From Enterococcus phoeniculicola ATCC BAA-412 (GTDB lineage Bacteria; Bacillota; Bacilli; Lactobacillales; Enterococcaceae), in contig NZ_ASWE01000002.1 of NCBI RefSeq assembly GCF_000407505.1, forward strand, positions 1 through 64,000: a stretch of DNA of 64,000 bases, in the 5' to 3' direction. The notes beneath the pieces were generated by a model. The model was not told the DNA's origin. It did no database searches and saw nothing but the letters and a program-made list of their open reading frames with translations. Positions 1 to 8,005 of this stretch are shown in pieces (position 1 is the first letter of the stretch; every line of letters starts with the position of its first letter). Both the position numbers and the translations under genes were made by a program.

Positions 1-339
<339 letters not shown>

Positions 340-438
340 AGAATGGTAAGAAAATAAACTCGGACGAGTTTTGATTGATTACTTCAAATCCAGTTTTGAG
401 TGAGCGAAAGCATAACTCAATAAGACAACATCACCAAG

Positions 439-554
439 TGTGGTGGCGATAGCGAGAAGGATACACCTGTTCCCATGCCGAACACAGAAGTTAAGCTTCT
501 TAGCGCCGATTGTAGTGAGGGGTTGCCCCTTGTGAGAGTAGGACGTCGCCACGC
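439..554 (+). rRNA. 5S rRNA
   Basis: A 116-nt 5S rRNA whose ends TGTGGTGGCGA and TCGCCACGC pair to form helix I. The internal CCATGCCGAACACAGAAGTTAAGC is the conserved 5S core. From memory it is close to the Enterococcus faecalis 5S. It lies 100 nt after the 23S gene and 10 nt before tRNA-Asn. Confidence 0.97.
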
Positions 555-564
555 TTGTAGTTAT

Positions 565-638
565 TCCGGCATAGCTCAGTTGGTAGTAGCGCATGACTGT
601 TAATCATGATGTCGTAGGTTCGAGTCCTACTGCCGGAG
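565..638 (+). tRNA. tRNA-Asn (GTT)
   Basis: A 74-nt cloverleaf with acceptor arms TCCGGCA and TGCCGGA, anticodon loop CTGTTAA giving GTT, and T-loop GGTTCGAGTCC. No CCA is encoded. It is the first tRNA of the rrn-distal array. Confidence 0.97.
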
Positions 639-679
639 TTCTCATTTTTGAGAAGAGTATTGAGCTTCTTTTATTCTCT

Positions 680-768
680 GGAGAGTTGTCCGAGAGGCCG
701 AAGGAGCATGATTGGAAATCATGTAGATGGTTTACACTGTCTCAAGGGTTCGAATCCCTTACTCTCCG
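680..768 (+). tRNA. tRNA-Ser (GGA)
   Basis: An 89-nt class II tRNA with acceptor arms GGAGAGT and ACTCTCC, anticodon GGA in the loop TTGGAAA, and a long variable arm as expected for serine. No CCA is encoded. Confidence 0.96.
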
Positions 769-781
769 TAATAAATCTCAA

Positions 782-853
782 GGCCCGTTGGTCAAGCGGT
801 TAAGACACCGCCCTTTCACGGCGGTATCACGGGTTCGATTCCCGTACGGGTCA
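782..853 (+). tRNA. tRNA-Glu (TTC)
   Basis: A 72-nt cloverleaf with acceptor arms GGCCCGT and ACGGGTC, anticodon TTC in CTTTCAC, and T-arm CGGGTTCGATTCCCG. No CCA is encoded. Confidence 0.96.
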
Positions 854-863
854 TTTTAAATAT

Positions 864-936
864 GGAGGTTTAGCTCAGCTGGGAGAGCATCTGCCTTACA
901 AGCAGAGGGTCAGCGGTTCGAACCCGTTAACCTCCA
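864..936 (+). tRNA. tRNA-Val (TAC)
   Basis: A 73-nt cloverleaf with acceptor arms GGAGGTT and AACCTCC, anticodon TAC in CTTACAA, and a standard D-arm and T-arm. No CCA is encoded. Confidence 0.96.
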
Positions 937-949
937 TAGAATCAATTTT

Positions 950-1025
950 GGTTCCGTGGTGTAGGGGTTAACATGCCTGCCTGTCACGCAGGAGATCGCG
1001 GGTTCGATTCCCGTCGGAACCGCCA
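950..1025 (+). tRNA. tRNA-Asp (GTC), CCA encoded
   Basis: Acceptor arms GGTTCCG and CGGAACC, anticodon GTC in CTGTCAC, discriminator G at 1022, and an encoded CCA at 1023-1025. Confidence 0.96.
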
Positions 1026-1056
1026 TTTTTGAAACCAAAATTTTATTTTGTAATAC

Positions 1057-1129
1057 GGCTCGGTAGCTCAGTTGGTAGAGCAATGGATTGAAGCTCCATG
1101 TGTCGGCAGTTCGATTCTGTCCCGCGCCA
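1057..1129 (+). tRNA. tRNA-Phe (GAA)
   Basis: A 73-nt cloverleaf with anticodon GAA in the loop TTGAAGC and T-arm CAGTTCGATTCTG. The acceptor arms GGCTCGG and CCGCGCC pair except at the fourth position, where T1060 faces C1125. All other tRNA acceptor stems in the array are fully paired apart from a G-T end pair in Leu. I recall the same oddity in related lactic acid bacteria but cannot check it here. Confidence 0.93.
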
Positions 1130-1133
1130 TTAT

Positions 1134-1214
1134 GGAGGAATAGCGAAGTGGCTAAACGCGACGGACTGTAAATCCGTTCCTTAGGGTTCAGTGGTTCGAA
1201 TCCACTTTCCTCCA
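1134..1214 (+). tRNA. tRNA-Tyr (GTA)
   Basis: An 81-nt class II tRNA with acceptor arms GGAGGAA and TTCCTCC, anticodon GTA in CTGTAAA, and a short extra arm. No CCA is encoded. Confidence 0.95.
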
Positions 1215-1217
1215 TTT

Positions 1218-1291
1218 AGGGGTATAGTTTAAAGGTAGAACAGCGGTCTCCAAAACCGTTAGTGTGGGTTCAATTCCTGCTACCCCTGCCA
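1218..1291 (+). tRNA. tRNA-Trp (CCA)
   Basis: Acceptor arms AGGGGTA and TACCCCT, anticodon CCA in CTCCAAA, discriminator G, and an encoded CCA at 1289-1291. Confidence 0.95.
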
Positions 1292-1306
1292 TTTAAATTT
1301 TAATAT

Positions 1307-1380
1307 GGCGACTGTGGCGAAGTGGTTAACGCACCGGATTGTGGCTCCGGCATTCGTGGGTTCGATTCCCATCAGTCGCC
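1307..1380 (+). tRNA. tRNA-His (GTG)
   Basis: The eight-base-pair acceptor stem GGCGACTG/CAGTCGCC includes the extra G-1:C73 pair that identifies histidine tRNAs. The anticodon is GTG in TTGTGGC. Confidence 0.95.
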
Positions 1381-1394
1381 TTTGTTTCATTTAT

Positions 1395-1466
1395 TGGGGT
1401 ATAGCCAAGCGGTAAGGCAAGGGACTTTGACTCCCTCATGCGTTGGTTCGAATCCAGCTACCCCAG
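1395..1466 (+). tRNA. tRNA-Gln (TTG)
   Basis: A 72-nt cloverleaf with acceptor arms TGGGGTA and TACCCCA, discriminator G, and anticodon TTG in CTTTGAC. No CCA is encoded. Confidence 0.95.
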
Positions 1467-1488
1467 TTTTATTTTTTAATTCAATAAT

Positions 1489-1559
<71 letters not shown>

Positions 1560-1577
1560 TAGTACATTTTATAACAT

Positions 1578-1661
1578 GCCGGCGTGGCGGAATTGGCAGA
1601 CGCGCTGGACTCAAAATCCAGTGCCCGCGAGGGCGTGTCGGTTCGACCCCGACCGCCGGTA
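1578..1661 (+). tRNA. tRNA-Leu (CAA), integration target
   Basis: An 84-nt class II tRNA with anticodon CAA in the loop CTCAAAA and a variable arm TGCCCGCGAGGGCGT. Everything from 1609 onward, meaning the anticodon loop to the 3' end, is repeated at 11652. The tRNA is therefore a hybrid of a chromosomal 5' half and an element-borne 3' half. Its T-stem has T1638 paired with A1652, while the displaced copy has C11681 paired with G11695. The structure stays intact, so the gene should be functional. Confidence 0.96.
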
Positions 1662-1715
1662 TACCAATGAACCCCTAGTGTAAGTCTATCTTACATTAGG
1701 GGTTTTCTTTTTATA
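1609..1715 (+). repeat. Left attachment repeat of integrated element (attL)
   Basis: A 107-bp sequence matching 11652-11758 with a constant offset of 10043 and only two mismatches (T1638/C11681 and A1652/G11695). It covers the anticodon loop, variable arm, T-arm and acceptor of tRNA-Leu plus the terminator hairpin. A tyrosine recombinase gene starts inside the next 350 bp. This is the classic layout of tRNA-targeted integration. Confidence 0.93.
1670..1712 (+). terminator. Terminator of rrn-tRNA operon
   Basis: An inverted repeat AACCCCTAGTGTAAG/CTTACATTAGGGGTT is followed by a T-rich tract. It sits 8 nt after tRNA-Leu and lies inside the attachment repeat, so integration keeps a terminator behind the tRNA. 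Confidence 0.92.
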
Positions 1716-2017
1716 TTATGTGAAAACAGTAGTACCTATGCTGTAACATCATGTCTAACTTCTCTCTTTATTTTAGGAGAAAAAAGGAGAACTCCATTTT
1801 GTACCATTATTTTTTTTTACATTTTTCTTTTTAACTTATCTCTTATAATTTTTCAAATAAAAAGGATTGGTCATTATGTAAAAAGTGAAGATAGCTAATA
1901 CTATGTTCAAACTTGAATTATAACTCATTTTTTGAACTATTTAATTAAATTGATTCTGGTAACTATTTATTACTCCATATTATGTTCTGTATGAGTGTAC
2001 CTGCTGACTAGAAAGAA

Positions 2018-2050
2018 TAGTAGAACTTCATTCTACTTGAAGTTCTACTA
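2018..2050 (-). terminator. Hairpin after integrase
   Basis: Perfect 13-bp arms TAGTAGAACTTCA/TGAAGTTCTACTA with a 7-nt loop lie just past the integrase stop codon. They could terminate the int transcript. The rest of 1716-2060 is AT-rich with no gene seen. Confidence 0.6.
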
Positions 2051-2060
2051 CTATCTATAT

Positions 2061-3173
2061 CTATACAATTGCATTATTCAATTTATCGGCTAAGCTTTGT
2101 TGCTTATTTGGGTAGAGGTGTCCGTAAATATCATAGGTCGTATTAATTGAGGCGTGTCCTATGCGTTCTTTAATGATGAATGGATCTTCCTCATTATCAA
2201 TTAAAAATGCTACGTGGGAATGTCTGAGGTCGTGAATTCGGATTCTTTTGAGAGTAGAACTACGTTCTACTACGTCATCATATTTCTTTGATACTTTGAA
2301 ACGTGTCATGATTTCGGGGACGAATTGAAAGACTTGGAGTTTCTCTGTTTCTGGTACGAAAGGCGAGAGAAGCTCATGCTGTTTATCTTTCCAATCCCAT
2401 AATTCATCTGATAAGTTGCTGTGAAGAGCAATTTGACGACTTCCAGTGCTCGTTTTGGGTTCATTGAGGACGTTTTTGCCTGTCAAATGAATCAAAGTTT
2501 TATTAACGTCTATAATGTTTCTGCGTAAGTTGATGTCTTCCCACGTCAGTCCTAAAAGTTCTCCCATACGCATACCAGTTGAGAAGGCAACTTTGAAAAA
2601 GAGTTTGTATGGATACTCATCAGGTTTAAAAAGTGACATAAAATGATTGAAGTCCTCCGTTGTCCAATAGTCCATCTTTTTCTTTTTGACAGGTAATTTC
2701 TTTAATTGTGTGCATGGATTTACTTTTAGAAATCCTTGTTTGACGGCTACATCTAAGAGTTTCTTTAGTTGTATCATGAGTTTATTAACCGTGTTATTAG
2801 ATAAACCTTTATTCGTGAGTGAAGTACGAAAGACTTCTAGCTCTTTATAAGTTAAAAGCTCAATTTTAGCTTTCTCAAAGTACCCCTTAATATGCCTGTT
2901 GTAATTATACTCTTGTGTCTGTAAGTAGCTTTCCTTACGATTACTTCTTTTATCTTCTTCAACAACAATCTGATACAGCATTTCAATAGTAGCACCTGTA
3001 AGAGAGGTATCTCCAAACTTAGTAAATCTAAGTTCCTGTTCTAGTTTAATAGCTTCTTTACGGGTCTTAATTTGACGTTTGATAAATCGGTTACGCTTAC
3101 CAGTAACAGAGTTAAAACCATCTGAAATATCTACAATCCATGTCCCTGTTGCTTTGTCTTTTCTGATTGTCAT
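2061..3173 (-). CDS. int: Site-specific integrase (tyrosine recombinase)
   Basis: A 370-residue phage/ICE-type tyrosine recombinase that should integrate and excise the element at tRNA-Leu. The N-terminus has an arm-type DNA-binding segment (about 1-50) and the middle a SAM-like core-binding domain (about 60-150). The C-terminal catalytic domain shows R202 (TGMRMGELLGL), K240, H314 and R317 (HDLRH), H340 (RIGHAS) and nucleophile Y350 (YDIYGHL). The length is normal for the Tn916/ICESt1-like integrase family. AGGAGG lies 8 nt before the ATG, and the gene follows the DUF3173 gene by one base, so the two should be co-transcribed. Its position beside the tRNA repeat supports the role. Confidence 0.95.
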   Translation of the reverse strand: MTIRKDKATGTWIVDISDGFNSVTGKRNRFIKRQIKTRKEAIKLEQELRFTKFGDTSLTGATIEMLYQIVVEEDKRSNRKESYLQTQEYNYNRHIKGYFEKAKIELLTYKELEVFRTSLTNKGLSNNTVNKLMIQLKKLLDVAVKQGFLKVNPCTQLKKLPVKKKKMDYWTTEDFNHFMSLFKPDEYPYKLFFKVAFSTGMRMGELLGLTWEDINLRRNIIDVNKTLIHLTGKNVLNEPKTSTGSRQIALHSNLSDELWDWKDKQHELLSPFVPETEKLQVFQFVPEIMTRFKVSKKYDDVVERSSTLKRIRIHDLRHSHVAFLIDNEEDPFIIKERIGHASINTTYDIYGHLYPNKQQSLADKLNNAIV

Positions 3174-3174
3174 T

Positions 3175-3387
3175 TTAGTCTACCTCCTCAATTGGTTTTA
3201 TTGCTAACTGAATGCCTAGTATTTCCTCTATGGCTTTAACAGGCACACGTCCAAGTCGTGTATTCTCATAGTAAGAGAATCCTTTATGTACCATCAAAGC
3301 TTTAGCTTTCTTAATTAGGTCTTCTGCCGTACAGTGTCCATAGCCCAATTCGATTAAGTCGTGTTTAGTGATTGTTGGATTTGTCAT
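3175..3387 (-). CDS. DUF3173 protein (likely excisionase/recombination accessory)
   Basis: A 70-residue basic-N-terminal protein that resembles the DUF3173 family, which is commonly found directly upstream of tyrosine integrases in streptococcal and enterococcal elements. The segment around residues 10-60 (DLIELGYGHCTAEDLIKKAK, then RLGRVPVKAIEEILG) looks like a small helical DNA-binding fold. The start has AAGGAGA 9 nt upstream and the gene abuts int. An excisionase-like or directionality role is inferred from position; no biochemical function is known to me. A weak minus-strand -10 (TATAAT, complement of 3518-3523) lies about 130 bp upstream. Confidence 0.8.
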   Translation of the reverse strand: MTNPTITKHDLIELGYGHCTAEDLIKKAKALMVHKGFSYYENTRLGRVPVKAIEEILGIQLAIKPIEEVD

Positions 3388-3736
3388 AGTTTCTTGTCTC
3401 CTTTTATTATGTGACTAGATATAATCATCTGAAATAATTATTTTCAGGAAGTAAGAGAATGTAAATCATTTTCCATGGAATTGTTCTTCATTGTTTGTCT
3501 CTTTCTTCTATATACTAATTATAAGGGATAAGAAATTCCTTTGAAAGCCCTCCACATAAGGGTTTATAGCGATTCCAAACAGAGCTGTCTTGTCAAATAG
3601 GTAGTCCAGATTGATAGTTAGATACATTGAAAGATAAGCAGTGCCCCTAGAAGTGGGGAGTAGGTCGGACAATTTTGACGACAAAAATAAATTGGTTTTG
3701 AAACTATTTCATTGTTTTTCACCATCTTTCACGGGT
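3388..3736. other. Intergenic region upstream of DUF3173-int
   Basis: About 350 bp without a gene. It should hold the promoter for the DUF3173-int pair and possibly regulatory sites. I see no strong repeat or conserved RNA. Confidence 0.5.
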
Positions 3737-4336
3737 TTAACCGAAGTTAATCGTGTCAAGTAGTTCTTCTTTTTGTACCTCGTCCAGTCCTAAATAACTA
3801 AGGGTAGACTTTTGGTCAGAGTGATTCAGTAGTTTCATGACAAAACCTATGTTGTAGTTGGTCTGTTCGTAGACTCTGTAGGCACCTGTCTTTCTCATGG
3901 TATGAGTACCCAAGTAATTAATGCCCAGGAGATCGCCAGTCTTCTGCATGATTTTGTAGTATTGCTTGCGTGTAACTGGTGAATTCCAATCGGAAGAAGA
4001 GGGGAAGAGCCATTGGCTCTTGATACCGTTATCATCAAGCCATTCTTTGTAGAGATACAAGTCTTTTTCGATTGGTTTGAGGTACAAGGTGTTGGGCTTG
4101 CCTGTCTTTTGGTCTCTGATGTAGGCACGTTCTTTCAGTACCCCATCTGCTGTAAATACGTCTGAATACTCTAATGAGAGAACGTCACTGACTCTTAGAA
4201 GTGTTGCCTTGCCAAGCTGAAAGATGGTATAGTTTCTACGCCCAGCTTTGAAGCTGTCTAAGAGAGTGTCTTGTACCTGTCTGAGTACATTTGAATCCTT
4301 GATTGGTTGGACGTTAGTAGTTTGTCTTTTTGCCAT
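3737..4336 (-). CDS. Short tyrosine recombinase (catalytic domain only)
   Basis: A 199-residue protein consisting almost entirely of a tyrosine recombinase catalytic domain. Candidate residues are R48 (LLRVSDVL), K81, H145 and R148 (HTMRKTGAY), H172 (LLNHSD) and Y181 (TLSYLG). It lacks the usual N-terminal arm and core-binding domains and is about half the length of a normal integrase. Related short XerC/D-like proteins occur on staphylococcal and enterococcal plasmids, where they may resolve multimers. Given the Rep encoded nearby, a resolvase-like role in monomerising the excised circle is plausible but inferred. The ATG is preceded by AAAGGAGA. All six catalytic positions appear present, so it is probably active. 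Confidence 0.85.
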   Translation of the reverse strand: MAKRQTTNVQPIKDSNVLRQVQDTLLDSFKAGRRNYTIFQLGKATLLRVSDVLSLEYSDVFTADGVLKERAYIRDQKTGKPNTLYLKPIEKDLYLYKEWLDDNGIKSQWLFPSSSDWNSPVTRKQYYKIMQKTGDLLGINYLGTHTMRKTGAYRVYEQTNYNIGFVMKLLNHSDQKSTLSYLGLDEVQKEELLDTINFG

Positions 4337-4580
4337 AATAATGGTCTCCTTTGTTCGTCATATTTGGAGAAACTAGAAAAATAGCTCCTATTCTATTGGA
4401 ACAAAGAAGCCAAGCCTTGTCAGTAAAGAATTTCCGAGGTGCCAAAATCTTAAAAGGACTCCTGTTTACTTTTATTTCACCACTGATTAATTGTTATTTA
4501 ATGTCTCTAAGTATTCTGCTAGGCAAGATACCCCATGACTGACAGAAACAAATGCAAGTAATTCATACAGCTATCATTCA

Positions 4581-4634
4581 AATCAAAAAGCACTAGGAAC
4601 AGCTCTATATAGCCATTCTTAGTGCTTTTTGATT
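4581..4634. terminator. Strong bidirectional hairpin
   Basis: Perfect 15-bp arms AATCAAAAAGCACTA/TAGTGCTTTTTGATT with A-rich and T-rich flanks make this a good intrinsic terminator in both directions. It lies in the 570-bp gap between the short recombinase and the next gene. The remaining gap, including GC-richer sequence at 4735-4865, contains no gene I recognise. Confidence 0.75.
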
Positions 4635-4906
4635 GGTTATTTCATTCATTTCTCTTTGGACTACTAGCTATCTAAAGTTTGATAGGTGGCACTACAAAAA
4701 GGACGAAAAATGCGATTTGCGGGATTTTCCTGCGTGGGGTAGGTCAAGTGTAGGGCAAGCCATTTGCGGACGTTGAGGAGAAAATTCGGGCTGTTTTTTG
4801 GTGGTTGGATAGCCAAGGAAAGGCTGTACCATGCGGATTCACACGCCTATGCACCCTTTTAAGATAAGGACTCCTGAGTGTGAGGAAAAAGGTATTTAGT
4901 TTCGTA

Positions 4907-6688
4907 TCAGTCAAATGGATTAGTTGCATCTTCACCAGTATACCCCTGTAATGATTTTTCACCTTTAGGGTTTGTGACGTTTTTATTTTCATCTGATTGA
5001 TTTTGTTGCTTCTCTTCATAAGCTTTATCTGATTGTTTTTGTCGAGTATTTTTATTACTGGTTACAGCAATATACTCGCCAGTTAGATTTCCTATAGGCG
5101 TATCTGCTTGTAGTTTATACCCATCCCAATCACTATTTGGCGTTATATTCAGAAGAAACTCTTTACTTGATTCTTTATCTTTCATTTTAAACTGTACTGT
5201 TCCATCTGCAGAACTGTCAGCAACCCCAAGAAATTCGGCAGTTATTAGTAGTTTGCTACTGTCTTCAAATCGCCAACCTTTAGGAGATTCATTGAAATAA
5301 CTAGCTGTATGATTATCAAGGTTATTTGTTATAAATTTACCACTGAATAAATGACAATAGCTTTCTATAGTTGCATTATCCATAGTTTCTTTACTGACAT
5401 TAGCTGATGACAGAACTTCTTCACTTGTAGAACTATCATCTTTCTTGGTACTTTTATTTGATAGTGGTGAATAATCATGATTGATTTCACCCACAGGAGT
5501 TTGTCCTGTTACATGATAAGAGCCATCATCATTGTTCTTAATGGTAATATCAAAGGTTTCTTTTGTATTCGTATCAGTCATGGAGTATGTTCCAGAGGCT
5601 GTCTCTACATCATTAGCAGTACTTAATTCATTGAATGAAGCTTTTAGTACTATCTTGCCGTTCTTTTGAAGTACCCATAAAGAGGGTGTGATGACACTAG
5701 TTGTAGTTTCATCATCATTTTGAGTCGCACGCTCATAGTATCCACTAGAAGCCAATGAATAGATTAAATTTCTGCTTAACTCTTCTTTAGACATATCATT
5801 CGGATCTTGTTTTTCCATTTCTTTTTTAGCATATTGACCATCAACAATGTCAGCGGTGAATCCATCTAAGTTTAAATTATCCTTGAGTGCAGAAGCTGCT
5901 TCTGGTCTTCCTTCTAAATCAAGATAATATCTGTATAATGATTCTCCCCAAGATAGAATACCATAGGCGCCATTATCCCAATCAGTTTCGCGAATATCAG
6001 ATGTAGTATTTTCTTCTGTATCTGCATTTGGATTATAGCCATCATAGCTGTAATCTAATTTGTCAGAGATTTTTTTACAGTATTGATTTGCGACATCTGT
6101 GTTTAATGGAAATTTATAGGCAGTAGGTATTAGGTCTGATTTTTCAATTGGGATATAGTAGGATTTGTTGTAGTCACTAATTATTTCCAATGATTTTTTA
6201 GCCCTATCTAAGCTATCTTTTACAGGCTTAAATTGATTTTTCCCCTCAGTAGTCAGACCATCAAAATAGGCGTACATTTTATCTAACCGCTTCTGTTCAT
6301 CTTCAATCGAAAATTCTTTGGAAGTATCTGCAATATTACCAGCTTTACTGTATTCATTTCCTAAATCTGATAAGAGTAGTTCATCATGGCTGATTCTCTT
6401 AATTTGTTTTTGCTTTTCAAATCGAGAAGGGAGAAAGTTGGTTTTATTCTCTTTATCCATCTTCTTACCGGTTGTTAATGAGATATACTTGTTATTTTTA
6501 GGATTCAATAAACTCAAATCTAGGTTTCCCTCTGATTCAATTTCTTTCCAGCGTTCATTGAAAGAGTTAAGAGAGCTTTTTACTCTGTTCTGGGAATGAA
6601 AACTCATGGCTAGTAAGATTCCTAAGACTGCTAAAGTAGCAATGATAAGCTGAATAGAGCGCTTTTTTGTAAAAGTAAGTTTTTTAAT
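4907..6688 (-). CDS. Membrane-anchored protein with two C-terminal repeat domains
   Basis: About 594 residues with an N-terminal positively charged stretch and one membrane segment (IQLIIATLAVLGILLAM), so most of the protein lies outside the membrane. The C-terminal half has two related domains. One runs from LWVLQKNGKIVLKASF to TPVGEINHDY and the other from GWRFEDSSKLLITAEF to TPIGNLTGEY, each with an acidic KNNDDGSY- or TPNSDWDGY-like turn. The tail is Gln/Lys-rich. I do not recognise the function. No ATG start with a ribosome site exists: a perfect AAGGAGAG lies 7 nt before an ATT codon at 6688, while the only in-frame ATG (6799) has no ribosome site. An ATT start is my choice; a GTG near 6720 is the alternative. 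Confidence 0.7.
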   Translation of the reverse strand: MKKLTFTKKRSIQLIIATLAVLGILLAMSFHSQNRVKSSLNSFNERWKEIESEGNLDLSLLNPKNNKYISLTTGKKMDKENKTNFLPSRFEKQKQIKRISHDELLLSDLGNEYSKAGNIADTSKEFSIEDEQKRLDKMYAYFDGLTTEGKNQFKPVKDSLDRAKKSLEIISDYNKSYYIPIEKSDLIPTAYKFPLNTDVANQYCKKISDKLDYSYDGYNPNADTEENTTSDIRETDWDNGAYGILSWGESLYRYYLDLEGRPEAASALKDNLNLDGFTADIVDGQYAKKEMEKQDPNDMSKEELSRNLIYSLASSGYYERATQNDDETTTSVITPSLWVLQKNGKIVLKASFNELSTANDVETASGTYSMTDTNTKETFDITIKNNDDGSYHVTGQTPVGEINHDYSPLSNKSTKKDDSSTSEEVLSSANVSKETMDNATIESYCHLFSGKFITNNLDNHTASYFNESPKGWRFEDSSKLLITAEFLGVADSSADGTVQFKMKDKESSKEFLLNITPNSDWDGYKLQADTPIGNLTGEYIAVTSNKNTRQKQSDKAYEEKQQNQSDENKNVTNPKGEKSLQGYTGEDATNPFD

Positions 6689-6861
6689 TGTTATTCTCTC
6701 CTTGGTTCCTCCTTTCCTCACAGAAATAATTTTCCCATGGAAAATAGTTAAAAGCAAATGTTTTCTTGTGTAAAAGACTACTAAATATTTATTAATCATG
6801 ATAAGTAGCTAGTAAGTACCCCAAGTATGGCTAATAGCGTGATAGAAGTAGGAAAGGTGGA

Positions 6862-6967
6862 TACTACGACCCCCAGTAATATACTGATCACTGTTCAAAA
6901 TGGCTGGAAGCTAAGGGTATCAAAGGATTTGGTCTTTTGATGGCTGAAAAATCGATTGTACCAATGG
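6862..6967 (+). other. pMV158-like double-strand origin, copy 1 (dso1)
   Basis: Contains TACTACGAC followed by CCCC at 6862-6873, the nick motif (TACTACG/AC) known for pMV158-family RepB proteins. Downstream are iteron-like 11-mers GGTATCAAAGG (6916-6926) and TGTACCAATGG (6957-6967), like the bind locus of such origins. The ~106-bp unit is repeated at 9286-9392 with high identity and in the same orientation. A cognate Rep is encoded between the two copies. Confidence 0.78.
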
Positions 6968-7060
6968 ATTGCGGGGTAGTGGGTGAAAGTTAAGTTGTTA
7001 ATACTATAAATATTTGCTACTCTATTAATACTGATCGGTTTAAGGAAAGGGTTTGAGAAT

Positions 7061-7471
7061 ATGGGATTAATAGTTCAGCATGATGAGATTATCTCTCTAT
7101 TAAAAAAGTTAGACATTTATAACGGAGATGAGTTAATAATATATGTAACTTTGAAAGTTAGCCAACCATTATATGTACGAATGAATTATTTGAACTTGGA
7201 TAATTATATTGTTCAAGGTGCATGGTTGGCTATAAATGATAACGATATTAAAATATTGCCTGTCAATCAGTTAGGTAAATTAATAGATGATGTCTCCGTT
7301 ATCTGTCAAGATGATATTGATGATTTCAGTATTAAGAAAAACTTATTACTATACACCATTTCAATAGCTGATTTAAAAGGGAGTGTAGTTCAGTTTAGAG
7401 TCTCAAGTAAAGTATTAGGTAATAAAAAGCACCATGAAGATTTCTTGAAATTATTAAATAAAATGAGGTAA
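7061..7471 (+). CDS. Hypothetical protein within the replication module
   Basis: A 136-residue soluble protein, rich in Ile, Leu and Asp, with no signal peptide or membrane segment. The pattern of alternating hydrophobic residues suggests a beta-rich fold. I do not recognise the family. An AAGGAAAGG sequence about 10 nt upstream could serve as ribosome site. It lies between the two dso-like repeats and convergent with rep, so it would travel with the 2.4-kb module if that is mobilised. Confidence 0.6.
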   Translation: MGLIVQHDEIISLLKKLDIYNGDELIIYVTLKVSQPLYVRMNYLNLDNYIVQGAWLAINDNDIKILPVNQLGKLIDDVSVICQDDIDDFSIKKNLLLYTISIADLKGSVVQFRVSSKVLGNKKHHEDFLKLLNKMR

Positions 7472-7572
7472 ATAATAACTTGAAAAGTGATAGTGAATGT
7501 AGAAAACTATTTCGTTGCCCGTACCCAAATGAAGAAACCTACTTTTGAGATTTGTACAATTGTTAGCTATGA

Positions 7573-7806
7573 TTTATACCTTTCAAATTTGGTATATCTG
7601 TTACGCATGGTGAATTTAAGAGTCTTACTCGTTTGGCGGGGTGGATTCAGTATCTAACCTTGAGAGGTAGAAAAAACTTTTGGTTTTCTAGTGATTTGAT
7701 TTATCTGACTTTATTTGACATACTTGGAAAGTTTAATAGTCTTATTGCTTGGATTCATTCTTTCAATATCTACAAAAATACCCCCACTATCTATGGCATG
7801 AAATAG
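7573..7806 (+). pseudogene. Possible gene remnant, open but startless
   Basis: A stretch of 77 open codons without a usable start codon or ribosome site. It encodes an aromatic-rich peptide (for example LTRLAGWIQYLTLRGRKN and LIAWIHSF). It may be the C-terminal remnant of a larger gene of the element. I cannot assign a family. Confidence 0.25.
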
Positions 7807-7850
7807 TAGGATAGAAGTAAGACAACTTATCAAAGGTGATCGAAAGCTAA

Positions 7851-7894
7851 AAGGAGGAAATGCCTATTTTTCATACTAGGTAGATTTCCTCCTT
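7851..7894. terminator. Long hairpin downstream of rep
   Basis: The arms AAGGAGGAAATGCCTA and TAGGTAGATTTCCTCCTT pair over most of their length around a T-rich loop. It lies about 110 bp past the rep stop codon and also faces the gene ending at 7471. It may be a terminator or a lagging-strand-origin-like structure. Confidence 0.5.
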
Positions 7895-8005
7895 ACATTA
7901 AATTAGCCCTAATCTACTGAAATTACATTTGTCTTGTTGTCAGTAGATTTATCAGGAGTTAGACTACTGATAGAAGCTTAAAAATAGATAATATTCCTGA
8001 AAAAA

